This document shows positions 1-8,242 of a stretch of DNA of 27,470 bases, one piece after another. A model generated the notes under the pieces. The model worked only from the letters and a program-made list of their open reading frames with translations, did no database searches and was not told the DNA's origin. The stretch is taken from the IMG/VR virus record IMGVR_UViG_3300027911_000057, positions 1 through 27,470 of that record. One strand, written 5' to 3'. Source of the stretch: a virus. Both the position numbers and the translations under genes were made by a program. The stretch's first letter is position 1. The number at the start of each line of letters is the position of its first letter.

Positions 1-695
1 GCGGCCGAACTGCCCGCGATAATCTGTCCGTTGAAATAGGCGCTAGAACCGATTGTGAGTTGATTTGGAGTAGTCGAACCGTAGTCGATGAGAACCTGCG
101 ACGATGCGCCGCCGAGATAAAGAACGCCCTGGGCGCTACTCGCATACGGAGCATCGGAGCAGACGCGAAGCTGACCGCCGCCGCTTACGCTTCCAATGAC
201 AATGCCACCGTTAGCGTTAAACTGTTTGTTGACCGTCAATGCGGATGCTTGCGTAATCCCGTAGTCGAGTTCGACGTTCGATGACGCTCCGCCGAGATAA
301 ATCGCTCCGGTCGTAGTCGAGCGGGATACGTTAAGGTCCCCGAGCGTTCCAGATACGCCGCTCGGCCCGACCGTGAGATAGCCCGCCGGAACGGAGGTGT
401 TCTTGCTAATCGTGACGACGCCAGCGCCCGTTACGCCGTAGTCAATCGTTGCATACGACGACGAACCGCCAATCGTAATGCTGCCGGTCGTCGTACTACG
501 CGATGCGTTAACGTCGCCTGCCGTTAAAGCTTGTCCTTGACCGTAAACGGCGTAAGCGGAAATCCCCCCGAGAAAAAGCGCCTTATTCATCGCGAACGTA
601 TTTGGGTTCGTGATGTTGTAGTCGAGGACGCCGTTGGATGACGAACCACCCAGTGAGAGAGCGCCGGTAGTCGTGGACCGCGACCCCGCTACGTC
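1..695 (-). repeat. Four ~60-residue (~180 bp) repeats in the tail fibre shaft
   Basis: Within the fibre gene, units start at about residues 141, 201, 260 and 321. Three carry the near-identical element SRSTTTG, followed by LGGSSS or LGGASS/IGGSSS and then DYxIT or DYGVT. The fourth is diverged (SSAQGVLYLGGASS, then DYGST). The array is still running at the window edge, so the total copy number is unknown. Confidence 0.8.
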
Positions 696-1115
696 GCCGG
701 CTGTTACCGAGGATGCAGTTCCCGAACCCGCGACGATGGCGCCAGCGCTCGTGATCTCACCCGAAGCCGTGAGCGTCGAAGTCGCATACGCCTGGCTAGA
801 ACTCCCCGCTTGGAGAACTGCGAGGATGCCCTGCGTCACGCTCGCGAAAGCGTAGTCAGACGCGAGCCACGTCGTCGCCGAAGTGCCTTCCTGCCCACGC
901 ACGACGGTCAACGTCGCACCGGAGATGGCCGTCACGTAGACCACTTCGAACACCGACTGCGTGGCCGCATCGTTCAGCGTCAGCGCAAACTGCTGCCCGG
1001 CCGAAACCGATGGCAGATTCGCCGATGATGTGAGCGTGATCGACGTTTGCCCGGTCGTCGTGATCGGACTCGCGAGCGTGGTGTTGCAGTTGTTGGCAAA
1101 GACGAAGACGGCCAT
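1..1115 (-). CDS. Tail fibre protein, partial (C-terminus beyond left edge)
   Basis: An open frame runs from an ATG at 1113-1115 to the left edge without a stop (371 codons visible), so the C-terminus is missing. The start is preceded by AAGGGG with about 8 nt spacing and lies 12 nt after the upstream gene's stop. The N-terminus (MAVFVFANNCNTTLASPITT) and the later segment RGQEGTSATTWLASDYAFAS match the usual attachment region of phage tail fibres (RGQEGT followed by W/D residues). From about residue 141 the protein consists of roughly 60-residue repeats beginning near residues 141, 201, 260 and 321, with shared elements SRSTTTG, LGGSSS and DYxIT. This repeat shaft is typical of trimeric fibres. 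Its position last in the baseplate cluster supports host-receptor binding. The receptor-binding tip and any fibre chaperone would lie outside the window. Fibre assignment is confident; specificity is unknown. Confidence 0.85.
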   Translation of the reverse strand, partial: MAVFVFANNCNTTLASPITTTGQTSITLTSSANLPSVSAGQQFALTLNDAATQSVFEVVYVTAISGATLTVVRGQEGTSATTWLASDYAFASVTQGILAVLQAGSSSQAYATSTLTASGEITSAGAIVAGSGTASSVTAGDVAGSRSTTTGALSLGGSSSNGVLDYNITNPNTFAMNKALFLGGISAYAVYGQGQALTAGDVNASRSTTTGSITIGGSSSYATIDYGVTGAGVVTISKNTSVPAGYLTVGPSGVSGTLGDLNVSRSTTTGAIYLGGASSNVELDYGITQASALTVNKQFNANGGIVIGSVSGGGQLRVCSDAPYASSAQGVLYLGGASSQVLIDYGSTTPNQLTIGSSAYFNGQIIAGSSA

Positions 1116-1127
1116 TTCAAATACCCC

Positions 1128-2183
1128 TTACGCGAGAACGACGGTGCCGGAAAACATGAAGGGAAAGGGAAGCGCACCCTGCTGGAAAGCTTGCTGAAAG
1201 ATCGTCGATGCGGACAGACTCGCGGGCACGGTGATGATGAAGTTTCCGACCGAGTTGGACGTATTCGCAGGCGGCAACGCCGTCCCCGAAATGAGCCCCG
1301 AAGTCGGTTCCGTCCAATTCGTCCCGATGGCGATGGGCGTCGTGTTCTGCTTGGTGAACTGCTGGGTGCCCTTCTTGTTCGTTCCGTTTAGCGCCATCCC
1401 GTTCACCGGCAGCGAGTTGACCCCGCCGATGAACTTCGAGGGGTTCGTCGATAGCACGGCTGCGTAGATGTTGTAGCCCGTCGCACCGTTGGCAGCCGCT
1501 GGACTATCGACGACGAGAACGTGATTGATGAGCACCGAGAGGCTCGACGCACCGCCGCCATTCGTCTCCCCGATGGAGTTGGTGTAGGTCTGCCGAGCGC
1601 CATACTTACGCGCCGAGAGCGCGCCCGCAGCCGATGACGCTAGCGTGGGAGCAACCGGCGGAGCAACCGGCCCCGGCTGGATATGGACGTTCTGGGCCTG
1701 GGTCAGCGTTACGTCGGTGCCATTGACGCCGTAGAGAAACCGGGCGACCCGCAGCCGCAGAACTTCCACGTTCAAGTAGCGGCCGTTGCCGACGTAAAGC
1801 GTCCAGGTCAGCACGCGCTTGTAGAAGTCATCCGAAGCGATCGTGGCCGTGCCGCTGGTGAAGTAGCGCCGGCCGTTGACCGCAGCGGTATTGACCGCGA
1901 AGGCATCGACGCCCGCGATGTATTTGGTATAGCCCGAAGAGAACACGGGCCGCTCGATGCCATAGAGCCCGGTTGCGACCCAATCGAGTAGCGGCCCGAC
2001 GACCTGCGGCGAGGAGTAGACCCCGAGCGGCGTCGAGTTGAACCAATTCAGGTACTCTTGCGCGAGCGTATTGAACGCCTGGACGAACGCCACGATGTCC
2101 GGGTCATCGCTGTATTGCAGGTACGGGTAGCTCGGAACGACGTTCGCGAGGGGCGCAGTCGGCGCCGCTATCGAGGTACTCAT
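1128..2183 (-). CDS. Baseplate-to-fibre protein (gpI-like N-terminus, FN3-like C-terminal half)
   Basis: A 351-aa protein whose ATG overlaps the stop of the gpJ-like gene (ATGA). In contractile phages the gene after gpJ encodes gpI, which completes the wedge and links it to the tail fibre. Here the next gene is the fibre. Residues 1-170 are mixed helical (a PSYPYLQYSDDPDIVAF segment, and a Trp-rich LDWVATGLYGIERP segment) and end with a KRVLTWTLYVGNGRYLN/LRLRVARFLYG region like small wedge proteins. From about residue 178, a Pro-rich linker (PGPVAPPVAP) leads to a beta-rich part with YTNSIGETNGGGASS and ATGYNIYAAV. These are typical of phage FN3-like domains found in receptor-binding and adhesin proteins. 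Function is inferred from position and composition. Alternative: a first fibre segment that the downstream fibre attaches to. Confidence 0.65.
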   Translation of the reverse strand: MSTSIAAPTAPLANVVPSYPYLQYSDDPDIVAFVQAFNTLAQEYLNWFNSTPLGVYSSPQVVGPLLDWVATGLYGIERPVFSSGYTKYIAGVDAFAVNTAAVNGRRYFTSGTATIASDDFYKRVLTWTLYVGNGRYLNVEVLRLRVARFLYGVNGTDVTLTQAQNVHIQPGPVAPPVAPTLASSAAGALSARKYGARQTYTNSIGETNGGGASSLSVLINHVLVVDSPAAANGATGYNIYAAVLSTNPSKFIGGVNSLPVNGMALNGTNKKGTQQFTKQNTTPIAIGTNWTEPTSGLISGTALPPANTSNSVGNFIITVPASLSASTIFQQAFQQGALPFPFMFSGTVVLA

Positions 2184-3376
2184 GCCTGCGTGCTAGTCGC
2201 CCCGGTTGGCGAGATGTAGAAGTAGCTCTCCGGGTCCGACGAGATGATCGAGGTGCCCGCAGTCGGTACGACCGGCAGCGAATTGATCGTGACGGTATAG
2301 GTTAGCGTCGTGAGATTGATCGGGTCGAGCACGGGTGCGATAGCGCCTTGGATCTGCTGCGTCATGAGCAGCAGGTTAATCGGCTGGCCGACCGTGATTC
2401 CATTGATATACGCCTGCACGGCGCCGACGATATACTGATTGACCGCGGCGGCCGCCGTGAAGTTCGCGAGCGTGGTGTTCCAGACCACGGCAACGGTCAC
2501 GGTCTGCTGCGGCGGGTTGACGTAGGTCACGTTGTAGGTGTCGGGCGCATCGTAGATCGAGACGACAAGGTTGCGGATCGTCGTCGCCGAGCCCGTGAGC
2601 AAGCCGATCTGGCTCACGCCTTGGTAGATCGCGCCGGCCACCTGATACGGGTCGCCGCCGCCGCACAGGACTTCCCACATCGTGCCGACCTGCCGGACCG
2701 AGACGAGCCGCTGCGAGACGCCGGGGACCGCATAGAGCAGCGTCTTGAGGTATGCCGGCGTGCCCTGGATCGCGACCTGAAAGGCGGTCAGCATCCGGGA
2801 CTGATAGCTCTCCACCGTCTCGGCCGCAGTCGCCGGCACCCCAGCCAGCGGGTTCGTCACGGTGAGGCTATACGGGCTAGGCACGGAGGTGACGACCGTC
2901 GTCACGCTACCGGCGGGGATGGCGAAGGTCCCCGAGTTGGTCGCGATGACGAAGAGCGACTGCGAAGTCCCGCCGCCGCCGATCGTTCCGCCATCCTGGA
3001 TCGCATACTGATTCGTCCCGTCCGAGACGAGAAACCCGGGCGGGATGACATAGCCTGCCGAACCCGTGAAGACGACGAAGGTGCTTCCGTTCGCCGGCTG
3101 CCCCTGCGGAACGCCGAACAGCGTGCCAAGCTGGGCCAGCACGTAGGGGTTCGCCGCGTAAGGGGTGACGGAGTTGACCGCATCGACTCGGGCCTGGTCG
3201 ACGGTCATGAGCGCCCCGACATCCGTGCTGCTGATGTCTTCGATCAGCGACCCGGGAAGGTTCGCCGTGTACCCTGGCTGCAGCCCGGCGACGAGCGCGA
3301 GGAGGTTCGCCTGCAGCGTTGCCGGCGGGGTCGCGACCGGGCCAGTCGAGTTGAAGAGTAGAGGCAGGCCGCTCAT
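2180..3376 (-). CDS. Baseplate J-like wedge protein
   Basis: A 398-aa protein of the baseplate J / gp47 family, the main wedge protein that surrounds the hub in contractile tails. The N-terminus (around residues 25-75) has the typical early region with DISSTDVGALMTVDQARVDA and an AYVLAQLGTLFGVP-like element. The middle carries ETVESYQSRMLTAFQ and PAYLKTLLYAVPGV, which match the conserved E-x-x-E/D-xx-R-R and 'A..vpGV' region of the family. The C-terminus has a beta-rich domain. The ATG directly abuts the stop of the gp25-like gene (TAGATG), and the stop overlaps the start of the next gene (ATGA). The gp25-J-I order is the classical one. Confidence 0.88.
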   Translation of the reverse strand: MSGLPLLFNSTGPVATPPATLQANLLALVAGLQPGYTANLPGSLIEDISSTDVGALMTVDQARVDAVNSVTPYAANPYVLAQLGTLFGVPQGQPANGSTFVVFTGSAGYVIPPGFLVSDGTNQYAIQDGGTIGGGGTSQSLFVIATNSGTFAIPAGSVTTVVTSVPSPYSLTVTNPLAGVPATAAETVESYQSRMLTAFQVAIQGTPAYLKTLLYAVPGVSQRLVSVRQVGTMWEVLCGGGDPYQVAGAIYQGVSQIGLLTGSATTIRNLVVSIYDAPDTYNVTYVNPPQQTVTVAVVWNTTLANFTAAAAVNQYIVGAVQAYINGITVGQPINLLLMTQQIQGAIAPVLDPINLTTLTYTVTINSLPVVPTAGTSIISSDPESYFYISPTGATSTQA

Positions 3377-3727
3377 CTAGGTTGCCACCGTAGCCGTAAG
3401 GATCGCACCGGAATGGCAAAGGGCCGTCACGTTGTAGGTCGGCGTCGTTTTGCCTTGCTGCCGGGTGATGACGAGCGAAGCGAAGTAGGGGGCGAACTGC
3501 GTTTGCGTCTGGGTGACGTAGTAGTCGGGGAACACCTGCGTAACGACGCTCTGTTGGGCCGGGATGCCGTAGGAGGCATAGAACGGCGACTCCCCGAGCG
3601 AGAGTTTCAGCGTCTGCACGATCGTCGTCAGGTAGACGTTCGAGTTGTCGCCGTTGGCATCGGTCGAGACTTCGACCCAGGTGCCCCCCATGCCGTTTAC
3701 GGAACCCAGGCGCCCATACGTCCGCAT
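3377..3727 (-). CDS. gp25/gpW-like baseplate wedge protein (sheath initiator)
   Basis: A 116-aa protein of about the usual length for the gp25-like baseplate family, which anchors the first sheath ring to the wedge. The segment VQTLKLSLGESPFYASYG, followed by IPAQQSVVTQVFPDYYV, is the signature of these proteins in myophages related to P2-type and Bcep-type phages. AGGAG lies 4-5 nt upstream of the ATG. It sits 33 nt after the spike gene and directly before gpJ, the expected order. The C-terminus ends in a small beta segment (YNVTALCHSGAILTATV). Confidence 0.82.
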   Translation of the reverse strand: MRTYGRLGSVNGMGGTWVEVSTDANGDNSNVYLTTIVQTLKLSLGESPFYASYGIPAQQSVVTQVFPDYYVTQTQTQFAPYFASLVITRQQGKTTPTYNVTALCHSGAILTATVAT

Positions 3728-3760
3728 GGGGCTCCTATTCGGCCGGAGCGGGGGCCGCGC

Positions 3761-4453
3761 CTACGCCGTGAAGGATTCGCTCGAGCCGGTGACCGTGGGG
3801 ACCACGATGCTCGATGCCCCGGTGATGCCGGCAGTGACCATCGCCGTCTTGAAGGCGACCAGCGCGTTATGCGTCAGCGTGGCGTTCATGATGCCATCCG
3901 CGGCACCTGAGCCGCCCTGCAGTTGCACGGGACCGCTGCCGCCCTGAATGGTGACGAGGTTCTTCGCAACGGTTACCGCAGCCGTCTGGGCCGTATCCGA
4001 GATCACGGCGCCGGCCGGCCCGTTCACCCAGGCCTTGTTCGGGTCTGGCGCCGCGCTGAACCCCGCCGCGGCGACCGGGACGAAGACCAGAGTCGTCAGG
4101 TTGCCGTAATCGACGCCGAGGTCCGCCACCCCGGCGCCCAGGCCGCTGATGCCGCCGAGGAACGTGTCGGCCGGCACGGTCATCCCGAAGTCGCCAACCT
4201 GCGTGGGCGCCCGCATCCATTGGCTCTCGGCCTTCGGCAGCGTCAGCGGCGGGAGGGTATAGGTCGATGCCGTTCCGTCCGGCATCACGTAGGGGACCGT
4301 GACCTCGAATTTGACCGTTACGATCGAGCCGTTGACGGCGGTCACCTGGCAGGGCAGGGCGCGTCCGGTGGACTCGATAGCCTCGGCTGCGCGCGTTGCC
4401 GCGAGCGTATTGAGGTTCCGCTGAATCCAGAGTTGCTGGTAATCATCCGGCAT
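3761..4453 (-). CDS. Baseplate central spike protein (gpV / Gp138-like)
   Basis: A 230-aa protein beginning with a helical region and then an OB-fold-like domain (about residues 30-125). Elements include ALPCQVTAVNGSIVTVKFEV, PPLTLPKAE and VGDFGMTVPADTFLGG, matching the Gp138/gpV family pattern of 'P..V..V....v.v', 'lp.vPv..p' and 'GD.G'. The C-terminal half (around residues 150-230) is rich in V/T/I, as in the beta-helical spike tip (SDTAQTAAVTVAKNLVTIQG). No HxH metal-binding tip is obvious. Its start overlaps the upstream hub gene by 11 nt. It probably forms the trimeric needle under the hub. Confidence 0.75.
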   Translation of the reverse strand: MPDDYQQLWIQRNLNTLAATRAAEAIESTGRALPCQVTAVNGSIVTVKFEVTVPYVMPDGTASTYTLPPLTLPKAESQWMRAPTQVGDFGMTVPADTFLGGISGLGAGVADLGVDYGNLTTLVFVPVAAAGFSAAPDPNKAWVNGPAGAVISDTAQTAAVTVAKNLVTIQGGSGPVQLQGGSGAADGIMNATLTHNALVAFKTAMVTAGITGASSIVVPTVTGSSESFTA

Positions 4454-5489
4454 TGGCGCTCACCTGCGGGACGGCTTCGAAGACGGTAGCCCACGATGCG
4501 CCGTTGGGATCTCGGAAGTTTCCGACTTGCCGAACGGCGGTGATGAGGAAGTTCCCCTGAAACGACATCTTATATTTCTGGAAGGCGTTCGTGGTCGATG
4601 CTGCGGTCGTCACGATGCCGGGGACTGCTTGCAGCCCGGGCGGCATCTTCACGAGCGTGTTCACTTGGATGTCTGCCCGCATGATCGTCGTGAATTGGAT
4701 GCGGTTTGGCATGAGCCAGGTCGGCTGTCCGATGAGGTCCGTAAACTCGAGCTTCGTCGGATTGGCAGATAGCGTCGGAGTCGAGTAGTCCGTTATGAAG
4801 ATCGTATTGTTGACCGGCGTCGAGATGGTCACGCCTGCCGAGGTTGCGGTATGGGTCGCCTTTTGCACCCAGGTTGCAAGTTGCCCAAGCGTCTTGTAGT
4901 TCGCGGTAACGTCGTGGTTTCGCACGTATGCGTTTGCGATCTTGATCTCGATGCCGAGATTCGGGAAGGCCGTGTTCAGTGTCGTCTTGAGCGCATCGGC
5001 AAGCGAGGTGTTCGCCCTCCAGACGAGCGAGAAGTTCCCCGGGTTCGCGTAGGTATAGGTCGATGCGTAGACGACGAAGTTGAGATTCATCTCCGTACCG
5101 ACCCAATTGCCAAACGATTGAAAGACCTTCCCGCTGAGGATGAGCCCATTGTGAGATACGGAAAGCGGCAGCCCCTTCGACATCCCCGCTTCCACGAGGA
5201 TTTGGCTACCGAAGAAGTTCTGCGCCTGCAAGAGGTCGGTTAGCGCAACACCGTGGATGGTCAGCGTCGAGCCGTCTTTCCCCGAACCTGCATCGGCAAA
5301 GGAGAAGAAGTCAAACTCGACATCGAGCGCGCCGGGGTCGTCTGCTCCCGATGGCGCGACCGAAGTCCAAACGCGCGGCCCTACGCTTGCCGTCGTCTTG
5401 CCGATGACCGTGAGCCCTCCGACCGTCGTCGGCGTCGGAGTCGATGCGGCCGGCGGTGGGATAAGCTTGATCGAGTAGAATCGTCCCAT
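4443..5489 (-). CDS. Baseplate hub protein (gpD/gp27-like)
   Basis: A 348-aa protein between the plug and spike genes, the position of the hub in Pam3-type and P2-type tails. The N-terminal 20 residues (GRFYSIKLIPPP) are typical of hub proteins with a following beta-barrel. DVEFDFFSFADAGSGKDGST resembles the 'l.i.fdi' strand pattern, and ILVEAGMSKGLPLS resembles the segment describing an axis or tube contact. Residues 150-300 contain SLADALKTTLNTAFP and IFITDYSTPTL, as in the second domain of hubs. It starts 1 nt after the preceding stop and overlaps the spike gene. No enzymatic motif is visible. Assignment comes from order and general pattern. Confidence 0.7.
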   Translation of the reverse strand: MGRFYSIKLIPPPAASTPTPTTVGGLTVIGKTTASVGPRVWTSVAPSGADDPGALDVEFDFFSFADAGSGKDGSTLTIHGVALTDLLQAQNFFGSQILVEAGMSKGLPLSVSHNGLILSGKVFQSFGNWVGTEMNLNFVVYASTYTYANPGNFSLVWRANTSLADALKTTLNTAFPNLGIEIKIANAYVRNHDVTANYKTLGQLATWVQKATHTATSAGVTISTPVNNTIFITDYSTPTLSANPTKLEFTDLIGQPTWLMPNRIQFTTIMRADIQVNTLVKMPPGLQAVPGIVTTAASTTNAFQKYKMSFQGNFLITAVRQVGNFRDPNGASWATVFEAVPQVSANAG

Positions 5490-5490
5490 G

Positions 5491-5766
5491 TCAGGGCGTC
5501 TGCTCGAAGTTCCCGGTACTCACGCGATAGACGAGCGTGGACGTGGTGAACAGCCCGGGGAAAAGGATGATGTTCACAGCCGGGGGCGATCCGATGAGCG
5601 GCTGATTCGCGACGATGTTGCCACCCTGGTCGGTCAGCGACACGTACCATCGACTCGCGTAGAAGTTCCACATCGTGACGAGGGAGTAGCTCGTGCTGTC
5701 GAGCGTTACGGTTGCCTGAAACGGGGGCGCCGCATTATTGTTCGGCAGGAACGGGATCGTCGTCAT
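5491..5766 (-). CDS. Baseplate plug protein (Pam3 gp18-like / DUF6983)
   Basis: A 91-aa protein with a beta-rich fold and the pattern FQATVTLDSTSYSL, then MWNFYASRWYVSLTDQGG and PLIGSPPAVN. This fits the small 'plug' family described in the cyanophage Pam3 baseplate (PxxxxxQxFxVxLxGxxYxLxxxWN...W...I.D..G). It is encoded directly after a 240-aa baseplate gene, with ATGA overlap, and directly before the hub, matching the expected neighbourhood. It probably seals the inside of the hub/tube junction. Confidence 0.75.
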   Translation of the reverse strand: MTTIPFLPNNNAAPPFQATVTLDSTSYSLVTMWNFYASRWYVSLTDQGGNIVANQPLIGSPPAVNIILFPGLFTTSTLVYRVSTGNFEQTP

Positions 5767-6485
5767 GAGCCGCTACCCGGCAGCGTTCCGCCAAACTGCG
5801 TGATCGCACCGCTCAGGCCGTTGAGCACGGGCGATGCCCCATAAGGCAGCCCAGACCAGCCAGGGTTCGTTACCTGGCCGCCGTTCGTGACCTTCGAGAT
5901 AAAACTGTTCTGCGCGGCCGCGGCATCCTGAATCGTCACAAGTGGCTTCACAAAGTCAAGTTGCCATTGAATCTGCTGCTGGTTGCTCCCGCCATGCGTG
6001 ATGTCGGTCATCCCGGTCATGATGATGTTGTTATAGATGAATGCCGGCGTAGCGATCGAGAACGTTCCGCCCGCGATGCAGTGGGCATTGAGCGAGCCTT
6101 GCAGAGCCGTGAAGGTCGCGAGTTTCTGTAGGTATCCCCCGGCTTGGTTTACCGGCGCGATCATGAGCATCGAGAGCGTCAGCGGCTGCTGAATGATGGC
6201 GTTCGCTGCTACTTGCTGATTTGCGAAGGGATACGTCCCGATGGTATTGCTGATGAGCGTCGAGCCTGGCAGGGGGAGGTATTGGGCGAAGAACGCATTG
6301 GGGTCGGCGTTCGTCGAAAAGAGTCCCTGCTGATTGTAGAGATAGATGATCGGCAGCAGGCCATTATTCGGAGCGATACCGCCTTGCAGGATGATCGGTG
6401 AAATCTGAAAGGCGAGATTATATTGCGCGCGGTAGGACCCGGCGATGTCGGTCGGGGTCTGCGTCTGCGGCAGTGGCGAACTCAT
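5763..6485 (-). CDS. Baseplate protein of unknown type (between tape measure and plug)
   Basis: A 240-aa protein whose start overlaps the tape-measure stop (ATGA) and whose end overlaps the plug start (ATGA). It is rich in Gln, Asn and Ile, with no signal peptide or enzymatic motif. Around residues 82-115 there is FANQQVAANAIIQQPLTLSM, and around 155-180 MTDITHGGSNQQQIQWQLDF, which look like the conserved strands of small tube/hub-associated proteins. Genes in this position in Pam3-like tails encode a baseplate component that contacts the tape measure and tube. I infer that role from position only. Confidence 0.5.
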   Translation of the reverse strand: MSSPLPQTQTPTDIAGSYRAQYNLAFQISPIILQGGIAPNNGLLPIIYLYNQQGLFSTNADPNAFFAQYLPLPGSTLISNTIGTYPFANQQVAANAIIQQPLTLSMLMIAPVNQAGGYLQKLATFTALQGSLNAHCIAGGTFSIATPAFIYNNIIMTGMTDITHGGSNQQQIQWQLDFVKPLVTIQDAAAAQNSFISKVTNGGQVTNPGWSGLPYGASPVLNGLSGAITQFGGTLPGSGS

Positions 6486-8242
6486 GCGAATGCCGCTGCA
6501 TTCATCGAGATTGCAACGCGAGCCGAAGTCGAGTTGGTAATCGAGACTTTCATCGGTGCGTTCGAAGGCTTCGTCGGCCGCTTCGCTGTGGCCGGCGGCT
6601 TGCTATAGAGAGCCCGCATTACTTGCTCGACAGATACCGGGTCCGTCCCCTCTTCGCGCGACATGGCCGAGATGACGCGAGCGATCTCTTCGTGCGAGAG
6701 TTTTCCGATTTCCGCATTGCGCGAGACGCCCGACCATTTCTCCACATTCGCGATGTAGCTCTGCGAGTTTGCACCGTGCCCATTCCAAATCGGAATAGCA
6801 TCCGCGAGCGTCTTGGCGTTCCAATTCTTCGGGTATGCCTGCAGAAGCGCCGCGCCCGCACGGATGCCTTCCTCCGTCGAACCGAATTGGCGAAAGAGCA
6901 GTTTGTTGCCGATTGCCCCATGCGTGATGTCGAGCGGATTGTTCTTCGGCGTGAATCCGATGCTCAAGTTGTCGCGAATCCACCCACCGAGAGCCTTCAG
7001 CGGATTTGCTTCGATTCGCTTTGTCTCGTCTTGTAGGTCATCGCGCGCTTGCCGTGCTGCCGCGCCCTTCGGGTCGTCCGCCTTGGGGATGAGGTTGAAG
7101 AAGCGGAGTGCGTTCACAACCTCCGGCCCGAGTTGTTTCACCGCAGCGCCAAACGTATCGAGATCGTCCCGGAACTCCTTCGACCCGAGAAAGTCGGCGG
7201 TCGTCTTGAACGCATCGCGAATGGCCTTCACCGCCGCATCGAAGTTCTTCGAATTGATGAACGCCGCTATGAAGTTGACGACCTCTTTCGAGAGTCGCGC
7301 GATCGGGTCGGCTAGCGGCGCGAGGTGATTGATCAGGACCGTCTGAATCGTCACGCCCGCAGCGTCGAGCGTCTTCTTGAGGTAGATCCATTCGGCCGCC
7401 GTGCGCTGGTCGAAGTCGAGCCCAGCGGCGCCCGCGACCGAATCGCGCTGGGCAGCATTGAGCCGGCCGAGCGGGGTCATCGCCGCGTTGCGGATGTCGC
7501 CGAGGTTCCCGCCTAGCGCGAGGTACGCCTGAACCGCGGGCATGTTCTGCTCTTCACCCTTGGGCGCCCGAAGCCACGCAGCCCGCGCGGCTTTCAACTC
7601 CTGAAAGGCGAGGTCAACGGGCGACTCGTTCCGCGCCCGATTGAAGTCGATGCCGAGTTGGCCGAGCAGTCCGGCCTTCGTCACATCCGACTGAGCATCG
7701 GCGGCAGCCTGCAGCGCCCCAACCCCGAGGAACTGCTGGGCGTTGATCTGGAAGCTCGAGAGTTGCCCCGGCGTCAGCCCAAGCGAATTCGCCGACCGCT
7801 GCCGCGAGAGCGCCGCGCCGGCCAGCGACCCGATGCCGAGCCCGGAACCGAGTACCCCGAGACCCAGGCCGACCGCACCCATCTTGAGCACCCATCGACC
7901 CATGTCGAAGATCGTGCTCCCGAGCCCCTTGGCGGTCTTCGAGAGCGTCTGCAGGCTCTTGTTGCTCGTGTCGGTCGAGCGTTTGAACTCGGTCTGCGCC
8001 TTGACGGCTTCCCGGAGTTCCTCGGCGATGATCCCGGCCTGCGCCGCAGCGAGCGCGAGCGCTTCTTTCCCGCTGAGGGCGCCTTCGGCCATCGTCTTGC
8101 CGGCATCGCCCATGGCCGCATTGAGAGCCTGCCAGGTATCCGGCATGTTCTCGAGCTTGGCGTTGTAGTCGTTGAACAGTTCCAGAAACCGCTTGAAGGC
8201 GGCATCATCGACCTGAACCTCGAGGATCGGCTTGTTAGCCAT
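6482..8242 (-). CDS. Tail tape measure protein with C-terminal lytic-like domain
   Basis: A 586-aa protein placed between the tail chaperone and the baseplate genes, as expected for a tape measure. Residues 1-110 are helical, with many charged residues. Residues about 112-147 form a hydrophobic Gly-rich stretch (VLKMGAVGLGLGVLGSGLGI) likely to insert into a membrane. Residues 150-420 are mostly helical. Residues about 434-545 look like a separate domain (NNPLDIT, RQFGSTEEGIRAGAALLQ, WNGHGANSQSYIANV) resembling virion-associated peptidoglycan-hydrolase-type domains of the NPxNI...FxSxExGxxA...YI..V pattern. 586 residues is short for a tape measure and implies a tail of roughly 60-90 nm. The start overlaps the frameshifted chaperone frame by 8 nt. 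Confidence 0.82.
   Translation of the reverse strand: MANKPILEVQVDDAAFKRFLELFNDYNAKLENMPDTWQALNAAMGDAGKTMAEGALSGKEALALAAAQAGIIAEELREAVKAQTEFKRSTDTSNKSLQTLSKTAKGLGSTIFDMGRWVLKMGAVGLGLGVLGSGLGIGSLAGAALSRQRSANSLGLTPGQLSSFQINAQQFLGVGALQAAADAQSDVTKAGLLGQLGIDFNRARNESPVDLAFQELKAARAAWLRAPKGEEQNMPAVQAYLALGGNLGDIRNAAMTPLGRLNAAQRDSVAGAAGLDFDQRTAAEWIYLKKTLDAAGVTIQTVLINHLAPLADPIARLSKEVVNFIAAFINSKNFDAAVKAIRDAFKTTADFLGSKEFRDDLDTFGAAVKQLGPEVVNALRFFNLIPKADDPKGAAARQARDDLQDETKRIEANPLKALGGWIRDNLSIGFTPKNNPLDITHGAIGNKLLFRQFGSTEEGIRAGAALLQAYPKNWNAKTLADAIPIWNGHGANSQSYIANVEKWSGVSRNAEIGKLSHEEIARVISAMSREEGTDPVSVEQVMRALYSKPPATAKRPTKPSNAPMKVSITNSTSARVAISMNAAAFA

Noticed and set aside
2348-3361. 337-aa plus-strand frame
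   Set aside because: Antisense shadow of the gpJ-like gene, Arg/Asp-rich with no recognisable domain.
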